Of a stretch of 26,690 nt of DNA, positions 1-8,446 are shown one piece after another. The stretch comes from a virus: positions 1 to 26,690 of the IMG/VR virus record IMGVR_UViG_3300022745_000129, one strand, 5' to 3'. A program made the translations under genes and the position numbers. The notes under the pieces were generated by a model that saw only the letters and a list, made by a program, of their open reading frames with translations, searched no databases and was not told the DNA's origin. Numbering within the stretch: the first letter of the stretch is position 1; each line of letters begins with the position of its first letter.

Positions 1-296
1 AGTATTTTTTCATAATCATCAGGAGAGATTCCGTATTTTCTCCTAATGTGCGCTCGCCACATGATAAAATCTCGCCGCTTCGGATTTTTCTTTGACCATC
101 TATCGCAATTCTCTCGGTGTCGTTCGACATTTTCGACGCGCCATCTGGCTGAATTTGCACGGCAACATTCCTTGCACTTTGGATTAAATATGCCGCCGTC
201 TTGTCGTCTGTAGAAATTCTCAATCGCAAGACTGCGCCCGCATTTCAAACATTTCTTGAATCCGTCAATTACTGGGAACCTAGCTTTTGGTGGCAT
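1..296 (-). CDS. Endonuclease VII-like nuclease, 3' end outside window
   Basis: This gene starts at an ATG preceded by a clear GGAGG ribosome-binding site and runs off the left edge after 98 codons. The visible part has a CLKC pair (Cys16, Cys19) and a second CKEC pair (Cys41, Cys44), a basic middle, and then YGISPDDYEKI at the edge. That last motif is typical of the region leading into the catalytic core of phage recombination endonuclease VII-like proteins, a His-Me finger family that cuts branched DNA. The catalytic His/Asn part lies beyond the window and cannot be checked. Its place just behind the capsid gene suits either a free-standing homing-type nuclease or a packaging-related resolvase. 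Confidence 0.7.
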   Translation of the reverse strand, partial: MPPKARFPVIDGFKKCLKCGRSLAIENFYRRQDGGIFNPKCKECCRANSARWRVENVERHRENCDRWSKKNPKRRDFIMWRAHIRRKYGISPDDYEKI

Positions 297-331
297 ACTT
301 ACCTCCATTTCTGAAAGTAAATATACCACCA

Positions 332-354
332 AAAAACTAGAAACAGTAGTTTTT
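332..354. terminator. AT-rich hairpin after the capsid gene
   Basis: An eight-base perfect inverted repeat (AAAAACTA and TAGTTTTT) with a seven-base loop overlaps the capsid stop codon. On the minus strand the stem ends in a T run, as in a weak intrinsic terminator. Only one stem pair is G-C, so termination strength is doubtful. It may only dampen transcription between the capsid gene and the nuclease gene beyond. Confidence 0.3.
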
Positions 355-1618
355 AATATCCAGCTGGGCGAGATAAGCTGCTAATAAATGACCCACTTCT
401 AGGTGAATCATTAAAGATATTAAAAACTGTATCGTATGCGAACCAATATGCCGCCGCAGGAGCGCCGGAAGTGGCGTTATACAGCGGGAATACCGTCTTG
501 CCGTCAACCTCGAAGAAGTCAATGTCCTTCAGCACGGAACGTCCCCAATGGCTCAAGTCCAAAAAGTCAACGCGGGTTTGGTCGGCGTTGATGCTGGATG
601 TAATGGGAACTCCGCTCATTGTTTTCTTTCCGGTAAACAGCAAGTCGAGGTCGTTTGCGCCGCCGCCAGAATCCTGCTTGATGATTTGGCTGATGGTGAT
701 GCCCAGATTCTCCCACGAATGTTCCTGGTCCACGTTCATGTAGGCAATCAGCTTTTGCGAGCTTTGCTTCGTTCCGAGAGCCTTGCGAATCTTGTTGATG
801 GCAAGACGCACAAAGCCTGGAGTCAAAGCTGCCGAGCTTGCATTGACCGATGGCGTAGTCAGGAAAGGCGCGAAAGTCGCCCGGTTGAGGTTCTGCCATG
901 TGCCGGTTGTTGCGGCGCTCTGGTGATACTTCAAGCCGAAGATGCCGACCGGATTAGCGCCCGTCAGCCCTTCGTACACTAGAACGTCAGTGGCAATCGT
1001 GCCAGCAGGAGTGGCGTCGCCAGTGATTGTCTGCGTCGCGGAAACAGTGTCCACGTTGAGCACGTTGAATGCTCCGCGATTGGTGACAAGGTTTGCGCTG
1101 TAAACCGAGACATTTTGCCCGACATACACGCCGACTGCGCCAGTTGGAATCGTCATGGTGTAGACGTTCGCGGCCACCGAAGTGATGGTGCCGATAACGC
1201 CGTCACCAGCCGATGAGTTGGTGATTTTGTCCAGGAAGGCGCGGAACTGCTTCATGGACTCCGCAACTTCTCGCTTGGCGGCATTGGCGACGGCCTTTTC
1301 CTTGCTGTCCGTTCCGTATTCCACGAGCTTCGTGATTTCAACGGAGAACTTGAAAGGCAGCGGAGAAATGCTCGCTACCTCGTAGTCCGTTCCGCCGCCA
1401 CGGCCCATGTCGCCGCCATCCGCGTTGTATGCGCCGCCCCGTCCTCCAGAGAACATTTGGAGCGGGATGCGCATTGCGCGGTTCGATACTTTTTCCAAGT
1501 CGCCCTTTTGCTGGATCATCGTGAGCAAAATGTCGTCGCGCTCATACAGCAGAGTCAGCTTCGACCGCACCTTTTCCAGCTCTACTGCAACTACGTTTGC
1601 ATTGCCTTGTGCAGCCAT
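353..1618 (-). CDS. Major capsid protein, probably HK97-fold
   Basis: This 421-residue protein is the likely major capsid subunit. The N-terminus is predicted helical (residues 1-50), followed by a glycine-rich stretch (58-77). A helical region rich in Lys/Glu (about 95-132) and a mixed alpha/beta C-terminal part ending in FNIFNDSPRSGSF fit phage capsid subunits. Residues about 138-218 are a threonine/valine-rich beta segment that looks like an inserted surface domain. Position directly after the scaffold-like gene and portal supports the call. AAGGAG lies just upstream of the ATG. The HK97 fold is inferred from context and length, not from a diagnostic motif. Confidence 0.82.
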   Translation of the reverse strand: MAAQGNANVVAVELEKVRSKLTLLYERDDILLTMIQQKGDLEKVSNRAMRIPLQMFSGGRGGAYNADGGDMGRGGGTDYEVASISPLPFKFSVEITKLVEYGTDSKEKAVANAAKREVAESMKQFRAFLDKITNSSAGDGVIGTITSVAANVYTMTIPTGAVGVYVGQNVSVYSANLVTNRGAFNVLNVDTVSATQTITGDATPAGTIATDVLVYEGLTGANPVGIFGLKYHQSAATTGTWQNLNRATFAPFLTTPSVNASSAALTPGFVRLAINKIRKALGTKQSSQKLIAYMNVDQEHSWENLGITISQIIKQDSGGGANDLDLLFTGKKTMSGVPITSSINADQTRVDFLDLSHWGRSVLKDIDFFEVDGKTVFPLYNATSGAPAAAYWFAYDTVFNIFNDSPRSGSFISSLSRPAGY

Positions 1619-1652
1619 CTCTTCTCCTTAGTCAGCAGAAGGGCGACAAACT

Positions 1653-2915
1653 CTACAGGTTGATGATGTCCTCGTCCGACATCTTGCGATGTTCGGGGCT
1701 GCCGATTTTCGGCAACTGCTTCCCAGTAGGACGCGGACCCGCTCCGCCTGAAATGTCCGTTCGCGCCGCTGCTTGATTTTCTTTTGCGTTCTTTTCCTTG
1801 TTGGCGTTTACTGCTGTGCCTGTGTACGCGGCCATTGCCTGCTTGATGAGGTCGCTCACCATCAATTTGGCAAGACCGGCTTTCAGGTTCACGATTTGCT
1901 TCATCGAAGCGTCCGTAATGCCTTGCGAACGAATGATGTTCGTGACCTGCTTCATGTGGCTCTTGTTTTCCGCAAGCGACTGCGAAACGGAGGAAATCAC
2001 GTCGTCAACGAGCTTGCCTTTGGCCCATGAGTTCATGCCCTTCGGCAGGATGGGCGTCAGTTTCGCTTCGACAAGCATTCTCACTTCGTTTGTCGCTGAA
2101 GAAATGAGTTTGCTGTTGAAGTCCTCGAACCGCGTGGTTGCCGCTTCCTGTTTTTCCTTATTGAAGGCAGCGCGCTCGCGCTCGAACTTTTGCCGTTCGG
2201 GATCAAGACGGGCTTCCGCCTTCACGGTAATGCCCATCTTGCCGGACCATCCCACCAGCGCCTTAGTGAGTTCCTTGAGCGATTCCACATCATCTTTCTC
2301 AAGGGCTTGCCGCATGGCGTCCATGTGAACCGGAAACTTCTCCGATTCCAAAGTGCTGCGAAGGACGCTGCCTGCAATCTCGCGGTAAGCGTTGGGATCA
2401 CGTTCGGCTAGAAGCTGCGCCGACTGCGTGAAAGCCTGGACAAAGGCTTGCGGATTCGATTCGTGAAGCTCCGCGAAGTATTGCGGGTCTCCCGACTCAA
2501 ACTGCGCATCCGCTTCATCCAGTTCCAGCGCCTTGGCGACAACCGCTTTAGCCTCGACCAGTCCACCAGGAAACGTTTCCCGCCATCCGCGTGCTTCTTG
2601 GATGGTAGGCACCAATTCCCGCATGGCTTGGTGTTGATCCCAAAGCCGCTGCACTTCCTTGGCGATAGGAGCTTGTTCGGCATTCTTGAGCAGCCCTTTC
2701 AGCCAGTCTGGCATCGGCTGGCCTGCGGTAAACTCCGTTTCGGTTTCCTCTTGCTGAACAGTTTGCTGTTCAGCTTCGGGTTGCGGTGTTTCCATTTCTA
2801 CGGATGAAGGTTCCTCAGCACCTATCCCAAGGATTTCTTCGTCCGTCTGTGCTCCACCATCGCCACCCGGTGAGATAGCTGTTGATGGAGTGTTTGCTTC
2901 TACTGCTTCGGGCAT
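1653..2915 (-). CDS. Scaffold-like capsid assembly protein
   Basis: This 420-residue protein lies between portal and capsid genes, the usual place of a scaffolding protein. Residues 1-65 are acidic, rich in Glu, Pro and Gln and probably disordered. Residues about 70-330 are strongly helical and charged, with likely coiled coil around 225-260. The C-terminus is disordered and basic, ending in a segment with PEHRKMSDEDIINL, which could be a capsid- or portal-contacting tail. There is no protease motif that I can see. Its ATG overlaps the portal stop as TAATG, so the two are translationally coupled. The scaffold role is inferred from position and composition. Confidence 0.72.
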   Translation of the reverse strand: MPEAVEANTPSTAISPGGDGGAQTDEEILGIGAEEPSSVEMETPQPEAEQQTVQQEETETEFTAGQPMPDWLKGLLKNAEQAPIAKEVQRLWDQHQAMRELVPTIQEARGWRETFPGGLVEAKAVVAKALELDEADAQFESGDPQYFAELHESNPQAFVQAFTQSAQLLAERDPNAYREIAGSVLRSTLESEKFPVHMDAMRQALEKDDVESLKELTKALVGWSGKMGITVKAEARLDPERQKFERERAAFNKEKQEAATTRFEDFNSKLISSATNEVRMLVEAKLTPILPKGMNSWAKGKLVDDVISSVSQSLAENKSHMKQVTNIIRSQGITDASMKQIVNLKAGLAKLMVSDLIKQAMAAYTGTAVNANKEKNAKENQAAARTDISGGAGPRPTGKQLPKIGSPEHRKMSDEDIINL

Positions 2916-5269
2916 TATTGCCCTCCTTCAACCCCTCCCTTAGAAGGGGGAACTTGCGGCTGCATCGCCGCCATCAGGGTTTGCATTGCTGCCTGATGCG
3001 CTTCGGCATGCGCTCTTACGTTGGAATATCCAGCTGAATTTTGCACTTTGGCTGTTTGTCCAGCGTCCGAGTTGGCCCATCGCTGGCATTCCTCGAATTC
3101 CACTTCGTGATTGTCCAACACAGCGTCTACCTCGACGGTAGATTGCGGCGGAGATGCGACTGGCCCCATCGGCCCCATTTGCGGAGGCATTTCGATGGGC
3201 GCACCTTGCAAAAGCTGTTGAATCTCTCTCAGCTGTTTGGTTCGTGAGTCTTCTCCAGGCACTACGAAGTCCGAAAGGCCCATAATGTTCTTGATTTGGC
3301 CGATGTTTGCTGGGTCAGACAGCATTTTGCCCACTACCGGATCTTGCGCCATCGTGAAAAGCTGGTTGATCGCCGCTCGAAGCTGTGATTTCATGCGCGG
3401 AAACTGTTCGTCGCCCTCTGGATAGGCTTGCAAATTGCCTTTTAGGTCCGCTAGGTGAATGACTTTGCTTTCGAAGTCTCCGCCCTCGCCCCAAATCGGA
3501 ATTTCCACGTCTTCTGCCCTGTTTTTTCGGAAACAATCCACTGCAAGCATGATGAGGTCGGTATAAAACTGCCGCCAACGGCCCCACACTAGCCCAATAC
3601 GTCCCATTGCCTGGTCCCTAGCGATTCCGTAGCCTGTCGCTGTCTTTTGGTCTTGCATTTCACCGCCAAAAATCGCGGGAAACAAGCCTGTAAGGAATTG
3701 CGCTACCGGGCCGACAAGCTCATCGGCCTGTTTGTTCATTTCGGGGTGGAATGTAGCTGCCTCCGCCTGATAGAAACTATTTGTCAATGGCTGTCCAGGC
3801 TTTGCTCGTGCTGGATACATCGCAGCAGGCTCCGAAACCGTGTTGGACAGCGCGTCGAAGTCAACAACATTCGGATCAGCGTAAATTGGAGGGATGCCGT
3901 ACTCGTAAGTCTCCATGGCAATGTTGGACAGAATGTTGTAGCGTTCTTGCACCTGAATTGTTGACCCGCCGATCGATGGCCGCGATTGGCCGTCGCCGGG
4001 AAGCGCATTCATCACCCGCCAATGGTCGTCAAGAATTTCGCTTCGCGCTTCACAATAAGCATCCCCGGCAAAAGCCACGTACACCCCATCAGGAAACAGT
4101 TGAAGTAGCTCATCTCGCTTGGCTTTGTCCTCGATTTGATACAGCGCCCACGGACGAATCCACGTTCTTGCAAAAGTAATGAGGTTTTGGAGAGCGTCTC
4201 CTGGCTGCGGCGCTGGAAGCCCTTGCTTCACGCCTAGCCGGGAAGAACGCGCATACACTTCGTTGCCATCTTGTGCCCCGCTCGGCTGAATCTTGTCCGC
4301 TGCCTTTGGATAGGTCGCTTTCAGCTTCGCTTTATGGACTTCCAGCGTCCACTGCAAGTACGGCATCTCGTAAATTTCATCTGCCCACACAGGACTGTTG
4401 ATCTCCAAACCTCCGTGGAAGCTGATTACCTCTTGGCCGTTCGGCATTTTGCGCGTTGCGGTGATGTTCGGCACTTGCGCGTAGTCCGCCTGCTTGAAAT
4501 TGTCATCGGAAAGCTCTGTCCCGCAACTCGGGCAAATCATGCCCATCTGCATCTGATTCGCCGGGGTTTCCGTTCCGCATTGCGGGCATACATAAGCGTC
4601 TTCGCCCATCTTGGCGAAGTCCGCTTCCATGTCTTGCTGGTCATGCGTGCCAAAACGCGCTGCGTCGGCAACGTAACGCACGTAACCAGCTATCTTTCCG
4701 TCCGTCCACATGTAGTACGCAGCAGCAGATTCCTTAGCCTGCATCTTGTTGTTGTGCTCGACCAGTTCGGCCACGTCGGAAGCCGCTTTTGCCGCTGTAA
4801 CATCCTCTTCGGTCTGTGCGCTTTGCGGATAGAAACGCACGGTAGGCAGTTCTCCAGAAAATGCCGCGATAAAGGAAAGCCCGAAGGCTTGATAGAAATT
4901 CGTGACGTACTGATACCGTGGAACATCTTCCTTGTCCGTCGAGAATGTCAGCCCATGCCCACTTGTCGGCATTTGCCAGTCGCCTACCACGGGATTCCAC
5001 CAACCGTACTGAATCCCCTGCCAAAATAACCGAGCTTGCCGGATGCGCTGAATCTCGTAACGTCTCGCTACAATTCCTTCCTGCTTGTACTGCAAAACCA
5101 ACTGGCGCAACTCCGCTACCAAGTCGGGCTTCATCTCTTCGAGGCTCTCGAAGTTTGGCCCGTAAATGTCTTGAGGGCTTTGCTTTTGCGGAGCGTTTCC
5201 GTCAGCTTCCGCCATCAGGCCGGGAGGAAACTGCGATTCGTCCGGCTTGGCTAATGGAGTGGTAGCCAT
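2915..5269 (-). CDS. Portal protein with embedded zinc ribbon
   Basis: This 784-residue protein is the likely portal, the ring at the capsid vertex through which DNA is packaged. The N-terminal third includes YEIQRIRQARLFWQGIQYGW and aromatic-rich segments, and the C-terminal part has KTATGYGIARDQAMGRIGLVW with a following helix, resembling the stem region of large podovirus-type portals. An unusual zinc ribbon sits at residues 228-249 (CPQC and CPSC, 14 residues apart). The tail after 660 is Pro/Gln-rich. The ATG directly follows the TAA of the upstream gene. Size is at the large end for portals. The family assignment rests on order terminase-portal-scaffold-capsid and on these motifs. Confidence 0.82.
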   Translation of the reverse strand: MATTPLAKPDESQFPPGLMAEADGNAPQKQSPQDIYGPNFESLEEMKPDLVAELRQLVLQYKQEGIVARRYEIQRIRQARLFWQGIQYGWWNPVVGDWQMPTSGHGLTFSTDKEDVPRYQYVTNFYQAFGLSFIAAFSGELPTVRFYPQSAQTEEDVTAAKAASDVAELVEHNNKMQAKESAAAYYMWTDGKIAGYVRYVADAARFGTHDQQDMEADFAKMGEDAYVCPQCGTETPANQMQMGMICPSCGTELSDDNFKQADYAQVPNITATRKMPNGQEVISFHGGLEINSPVWADEIYEMPYLQWTLEVHKAKLKATYPKAADKIQPSGAQDGNEVYARSSRLGVKQGLPAPQPGDALQNLITFARTWIRPWALYQIEDKAKRDELLQLFPDGVYVAFAGDAYCEARSEILDDHWRVMNALPGDGQSRPSIGGSTIQVQERYNILSNIAMETYEYGIPPIYADPNVVDFDALSNTVSEPAAMYPARAKPGQPLTNSFYQAEAATFHPEMNKQADELVGPVAQFLTGLFPAIFGGEMQDQKTATGYGIARDQAMGRIGLVWGRWRQFYTDLIMLAVDCFRKNRAEDVEIPIWGEGGDFESKVIHLADLKGNLQAYPEGDEQFPRMKSQLRAAINQLFTMAQDPVVGKMLSDPANIGQIKNIMGLSDFVVPGEDSRTKQLREIQQLLQGAPIEMPPQMGPMGPVASPPQSTVEVDAVLDNHEVEFEECQRWANSDAGQTAKVQNSAGYSNVRAHAEAHQAAMQTLMAAMQPQVPPSKGGVEGGQ

Positions 5270-5458
5270 TTATTTCTTCTTGCCACTAGGGGCGTGCGCC
5301 ATCTTCTTGAACGTCTTGGCGAGCCGCGCTTGCTTGCCTGTTTTTCCGCTGTCGTGCTCATGCGCCGTAGCAAACTCCTGCACGCCCATCCCGGCGTGTT
5401 CGGCTTTCTGCGTTAATGCGCCCTTCTTCAGGTGCGCTGCTTGAATCCACTTAGCCAT
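5270..5458 (-). CDS. Small basic phage protein
   Basis: The 62-residue product begins MAKWIQAAHLKKGALTQKA, which resembles a small phage protein often found near portal genes. It is rich in Lys, His and Ala and ends in GKKK. A GAGGAA ribosome-binding site precedes the ATG, and this start is preferred over an in-frame upstream one. Its TAA abuts the portal ATG, and its start overlaps the upstream gene by eight bases. No catalytic motif is visible. A DNA- or protein-binding virion accessory role would be a guess. Confidence 0.7.
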   Translation of the reverse strand: MAKWIQAAHLKKGALTQKAEHAGMGVQEFATAHEHDSGKTGKQARLAKTFKKMAHAPSGKKK

Positions 5459-5642
5459 GTTTCCTCGCAGAGGGCGCATGGACCTTTTTCTTTTGCGGCA
5501 ACCCACTTTCAGGAGTTGCGGCAAAATCGTGAAGCTGCCCTGCGCTCATTCCCAAAAGCCCTTTGTTGCGGGCATAAAGCTCTTCGGGATGGTGTTCGGC
5601 TATCGTCGTAGCCCGGCGCTGGGCTTTACTCAAGCTAGGCAT
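5451..5642 (-). CDS. DUF3008-like small phage protein
   Basis: This 63-residue protein starts MPSLSKAQRRATTIAEHH and later has GMSAGQLHDFAATPESGLP. That layout (SKAQ-R near the start, a GMS-x-QLxDFAxT motif, then GLP and a basic tail) matches the small DUF3008 family of phage proteins of unknown function. The chosen ATG overlaps the end of the upstream gene by eight bases, consistent with coupling. The upstream in-frame extension is only the shadow of the neighbouring gene. Confidence 0.72.
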   Translation of the reverse strand: MPSLSKAQRRATTIAEHHPEELYARNKGLLGMSAGQLHDFAATPESGLPQKKKVHAPSARKHG

Positions 5643-6168
5643 TCTCCGGCTCTCTTTGCCTCGGCCCGCGATTCCAATTGCAGCAGCCTTCCGGCTCAAT
5701 GCGGAAAACTGCCTTCGGGAATCCCAGTACCTTCCGCAATACATTCGTTAGCGCAACGCACATATCAGCATCCTCATCGGCGCGAACACACCGTTTACAC
5801 TGGACTTTCCCGAGTACTAACCCGCTTTGCTTCGGCGTGACATACGGCTTCATCGGCATCGCCATATGGCCTGTTGCCGCTGGGCCTTTCTTATACCAAC
5901 CACAAGAGGCTTCATTTGGGACTGCAATGTCGGGCGAATGAATCGTGCAACGGTTCTTCATCTCGCCAGATTCGATGTGCATCGAGCAGCGATTGCCGCA
6001 TTGTTTCGTAGTTCCATCTGGTCCAATATAAATCACTGCGACTCTCAGGTTGGCGATGGCCTCCTCTTCATCGCTTTCAGGAGCCTCGCCGATGGATTCT
6101 GGCGCATGACCATGCTCCAAGTCTTCTTCTTGGAGTTTTGACTTTTTCAGGCTAGGCGCATGAATCAT
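5635..6168 (-). CDS. Cysteine-rich hypothetical phage protein
   Basis: This 177-residue protein has nine cysteines. A first cluster, CGNRCSMHIESGEMKNRCTI, then SCGWY, resembles a cysteine module seen in several phage proteins of unknown function (C-x3-C near a C-T-I-H segment). A second cluster, CKRC with two later cysteines, lies at residues about 124-164. Metal or Fe-S binding is plausible but not shown. The first 40 residues are acidic and charged. The ATG overlaps the upstream stop as TGATG; a GTG one codon earlier is an alternative. Confidence 0.6.
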   Translation of the reverse strand: MIHAPSLKKSKLQEEDLEHGHAPESIGEAPESDEEEAIANLRVAVIYIGPDGTTKQCGNRCSMHIESGEMKNRCTIHSPDIAVPNEASCGWYKKGPAATGHMAMPMKPYVTPKQSGLVLGKVQCKRCVRADEDADMCVALTNVLRKVLGFPKAVFRIEPEGCCNWNRGPRQREPENA

Positions 6169-6428
6169 CACTGTTCCGCCTCTGTGTCGGCGCGTGCGTT
6201 GGCAACCGCTTCCCTGGCCTTTCGATTGGCATAGGCGAACCAGCTTTCCCGCACTACGGGCTTTACTGGCTTAAATTCTTCCGGCTGAGTAACGGGACTG
6301 TATCCGCCACGGAGCAAAAACGAATCTACTAGAGCAGCATCGCGCCTTCGTAGTCGCACAATCTCCGCATCCTTCTCGGCGATCTGCTTTTCCAGTTCAG
6401 CTACATATCGAGTCTTGAATAGCCTCAT
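6168..6428 (-). CDS. Small coiled-coil protein
   Basis: The 86-residue product begins MRLFKTRYVAELEKQIAEKD, a heptad-like coiled coil through residue about 38, followed by a proline-containing linker and a basic helical end. The start overlaps the upstream stop as ATGA. No known family recognised. Its place among virion genes suggests a minor structural or adaptor part, by inference only. Confidence 0.6.
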   Translation of the reverse strand: MRLFKTRYVAELEKQIAEKDAEIVRLRRRDAALVDSFLLRGGYSPVTQPEEFKPVKPVVRESWFAYANRKAREAVANARADTEAEQ

Positions 6429-7159
6429 CGGAATGATGGGAACGAAAACCCAAATCTTGTGCCTCTTCCTTGGGCTAACGCCACACCCCCGGAAGTCGTA
6501 ACATTTCCAACCTGACCCGTAGCCGTGACGCCGGTAAGCGGCACTGTCAAATTCCCACCGACGGTGACTGTTCCAACCGCGCCCGTTTCCGCTATACCTG
6601 CCAGCGGCAAGGAAGTATTGACGGCCAGCGCACCGACTGCTCCTGACGCAGCCACGCCGATCTGTGAGACAGTAGAATTGGAAATTACTGAGCCAACGCT
6701 GCCGCTTGCGCTGTTGCCGGTAAGGGCTAGAGAAAATGATGGGACAACTGTTCCCGGTGAGCCTGTTGCCGCCGTCCCGGTAAGAACTTGCGAAGCGGTG
6801 ACTGCGCCGACGCTTCCAGTGGCCGCGACACCACTCAGAGGAATATCAAAGCTAGGCGCTACTGTCCCTGCCGCGCCGGTAGCGGAAACCCCCGTCGGGG
6901 CAAGGCTACGGTCTGCGGTAAGACTTCCAACACTGCCTGTTGCAGCGTTTCCGGTAAGTCCTTGCGCCGGCGCTACGGAGCCTACAGAGCTAGTCGCTAC
7001 AACGCTAGTTTGGGCTAGGCCAATGCTTGGAACGACTGTTCCGACTGCTCCCGTAGCGACTACGCCCGATAGGGCTAGAGTGATGTCCGCAGTCGCTACG
7101 GCTACAGCAGCCCAGAGGCCAGTATTAAAGAATTTGGACTGCGAAAAGTTCGACGGCAT
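6425..7159 (-). CDS. Ten-repeat Gly/Ala/Val-rich structural protein
   Basis: After a short N-terminal segment (residues 1-28), this 244-residue protein consists of about ten degenerate repeats of 17-25 residues with the core T-G-V-x-ATG-x-VG-T-V. Examples are SGVVATGAVGTV, TGVSATGAAGTV and TGVTATGQVGNV. The C-terminus is aromatic and basic (TRFGFSFPSFR). Such repeats of small residues with alternating beta-prone positions suggest a rod or beta-solenoid-like surface fibre or decoration protein. It lies two bases after the preceding gene. The fibre role is inferred from repeat architecture and location among structural genes. Confidence 0.68.
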   Translation of the reverse strand: MPSNFSQSKFFNTGLWAAVAVATADITLALSGVVATGAVGTVVPSIGLAQTSVVATSSVGSVAPAQGLTGNAATGSVGSLTADRSLAPTGVSATGAAGTVAPSFDIPLSGVAATGSVGAVTASQVLTGTAATGSPGTVVPSFSLALTGNSASGSVGSVISNSTVSQIGVAASGAVGALAVNTSLPLAGIAETGAVGTVTVGGNLTVPLTGVTATGQVGNVTTSGGVALAQGRGTRFGFSFPSFR

Positions 7160-7160
7160 C

Positions 7161-7748
7161 TTAGTTGAACGACTGCATCGAAGTCCATTCTGTGATGATG
7201 GTTGCGCCAGTCACAGAAAAGGTTACTGCTATGTTGAGTGAGCCGAAGGTGCCTGCTGTGCCGGTTCCAGTGGTGTCAACTGAAACTGCGGCGGTGCTGC
7301 CGAAATTGATGCCCCACCCACCGCCGGCCGTAGCCAGTGTGCCTTGGGATGAAAAGGTTCCTGTCACCCATGCGGTTGAGGAGGTAGCAACACCGGAAAT
7401 TAAGCGATAAACCAAGTAGCCTTCCAACGTCCACGGAGCGTTGGAAAGGCTGGCGGTAACTGTTTGCGCCGCCGATGCTCCCATGTCAGTTCCGAAAGCT
7501 GTGGCAGTCGTGCCGGGACCGTGGTAGGGATCAATAATTAAGGTTCCGGTTGCGGGAGTGGTGATGAGTCCACCAGCGGCGAAACGATAGACCTGCCCCG
7601 CAAATGGCGCGGCCAGACCATAACCAACGGGGAAGCATTGATTCGCTTGTGCCGGCGTCAGGATGGATGTCTTTACTGTCGTTGGCGAGATGGATGCTGC
7701 GACGATGAGCGAATCTGCTAGAGTGCTATTGAAGTATTGACGTGCCAT
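7161..7748 (-). CDS. Beta-rich putative virion protein
   Basis: This 195-residue protein starts MARQYFNSTLADSLIV after a GGAGACGATAA site. It is rich in Thr, Ala, Gly and Ser with a pattern of short beta strands, a composition usual for decoration, fibre or adhesin proteins. No specific domain recognised. It is flanked by other beta-rich genes of the same kind, suggesting a cluster of capsid- or tail-decorating proteins. Confidence 0.6.
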   Translation of the reverse strand: MARQYFNSTLADSLIVAASISPTTVKTSILTPAQANQCFPVGYGLAAPFAGQVYRFAAGGLITTPATGTLIIDPYHGPGTTATAFGTDMGASAAQTVTASLSNAPWTLEGYLVYRLISGVATSSTAWVTGTFSSQGTLATAGGGWGINFGSTAAVSVDTTGTGTAGTFGSLNIAVTFSVTGATIITEWTSMQSFN

Positions 7749-7759
7749 TTATCGTCTCC

Positions 7760-8446
7760 TCATATCCTGAGTGATGGGCCTGCTGTCGGAGATTCCCAGC
7801 CTGGAACTACGCTTTCCTGGATAAAAAACGCCATTGACATCGCATCCCAATCCACTGCTCCGGTGCAGGTGAAGTTGATGGCAGTAGCGCCGGTTGCGCT
7901 GAGGTCGTATTCGGCATCGTTGGCGCTAACGGCTGAAATCCCGCCTTGCGCCTGTGTCCATGGAGCGCCCACTCCGCTTGTAGTCCCGCTGGTAGAGGCA
8001 GTGGCATAGAGCAAGGAGTTGGCGTTCGTTGGGGTGAGGCTGGGAGTATTCGGATTGCTGCTGCCGGTTCCATTGTTCTTGGCATCCTTGTCGAATACCG
8101 CCGAGCCGCCTGTTATCGAAAACTCTTCCGCCCAAATGTCCGCAACGGTGATTGTTCCCACGGAAAAAGTAGCCGTAATGGTTGCAGTTGCATTCGCGGG
8201 CGCTGAGAGCAGATAGGCCATCCACGCCGACCCAGCAGTTGCATCTCGTGTAGCTTCCGGCGAGCTCGCTGTGATTGTGTACGAGTTGTTATTGCTGTCC
8301 TTGACCGTGCCCAGCGTCAGCCCTTGAAAACCGCCAATCGCGCAGGCAACAAGGTTCCCGGCCGTAGGGGCGGCAGCGAGGGTCACGGCTACCGTGGTCC
8401 CGCTGATCGCGCTTCCGATGTTGCCTTGAACGTGAGTGAAGGCCAT
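7760..8446 (-). CDS. Beta-sandwich-like putative virion protein
   Basis: The 228-residue product starts MAFTHVQGNIGSAISGTTV and is made of alternating beta segments rich in Thr, Ser and Ala, with a GFQGLTLGTVKDSNNNSYTI stretch typical of jelly-roll or lectin-like surface domains in phage and bacterial proteins. Its ATG immediately follows the TAG of the upstream gene in the same frame. A carbohydrate- or host-surface-binding decoration role is possible but inferred. Confidence 0.6.
   Translation of the reverse strand: MAFTHVQGNIGSAISGTTVAVTLAAAPTAGNLVACAIGGFQGLTLGTVKDSNNNSYTITASSPEATRDATAGSAWMAYLLSAPANATATITATFSVGTITVADIWAEEFSITGGSAVFDKDAKNNGTGSSNPNTPSLTPTNANSLLYATASTSGTTSGVGAPWTQAQGGISAVSANDAEYDLSATGATAINFTCTGAVDWDAMSMAFFIQESVVPGWESPTAGPSLRI

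Noticed and set aside
4271-5029. A 252-codon plus-strand frame
   Set aside because: It is the antisense shadow of the portal gene.
6525-7241. A 238-codon plus-strand frame with Pro/Val/Thr repeats
   Set aside because: It mirrors the repeat gene on the other strand, which has the operon position and start signals.
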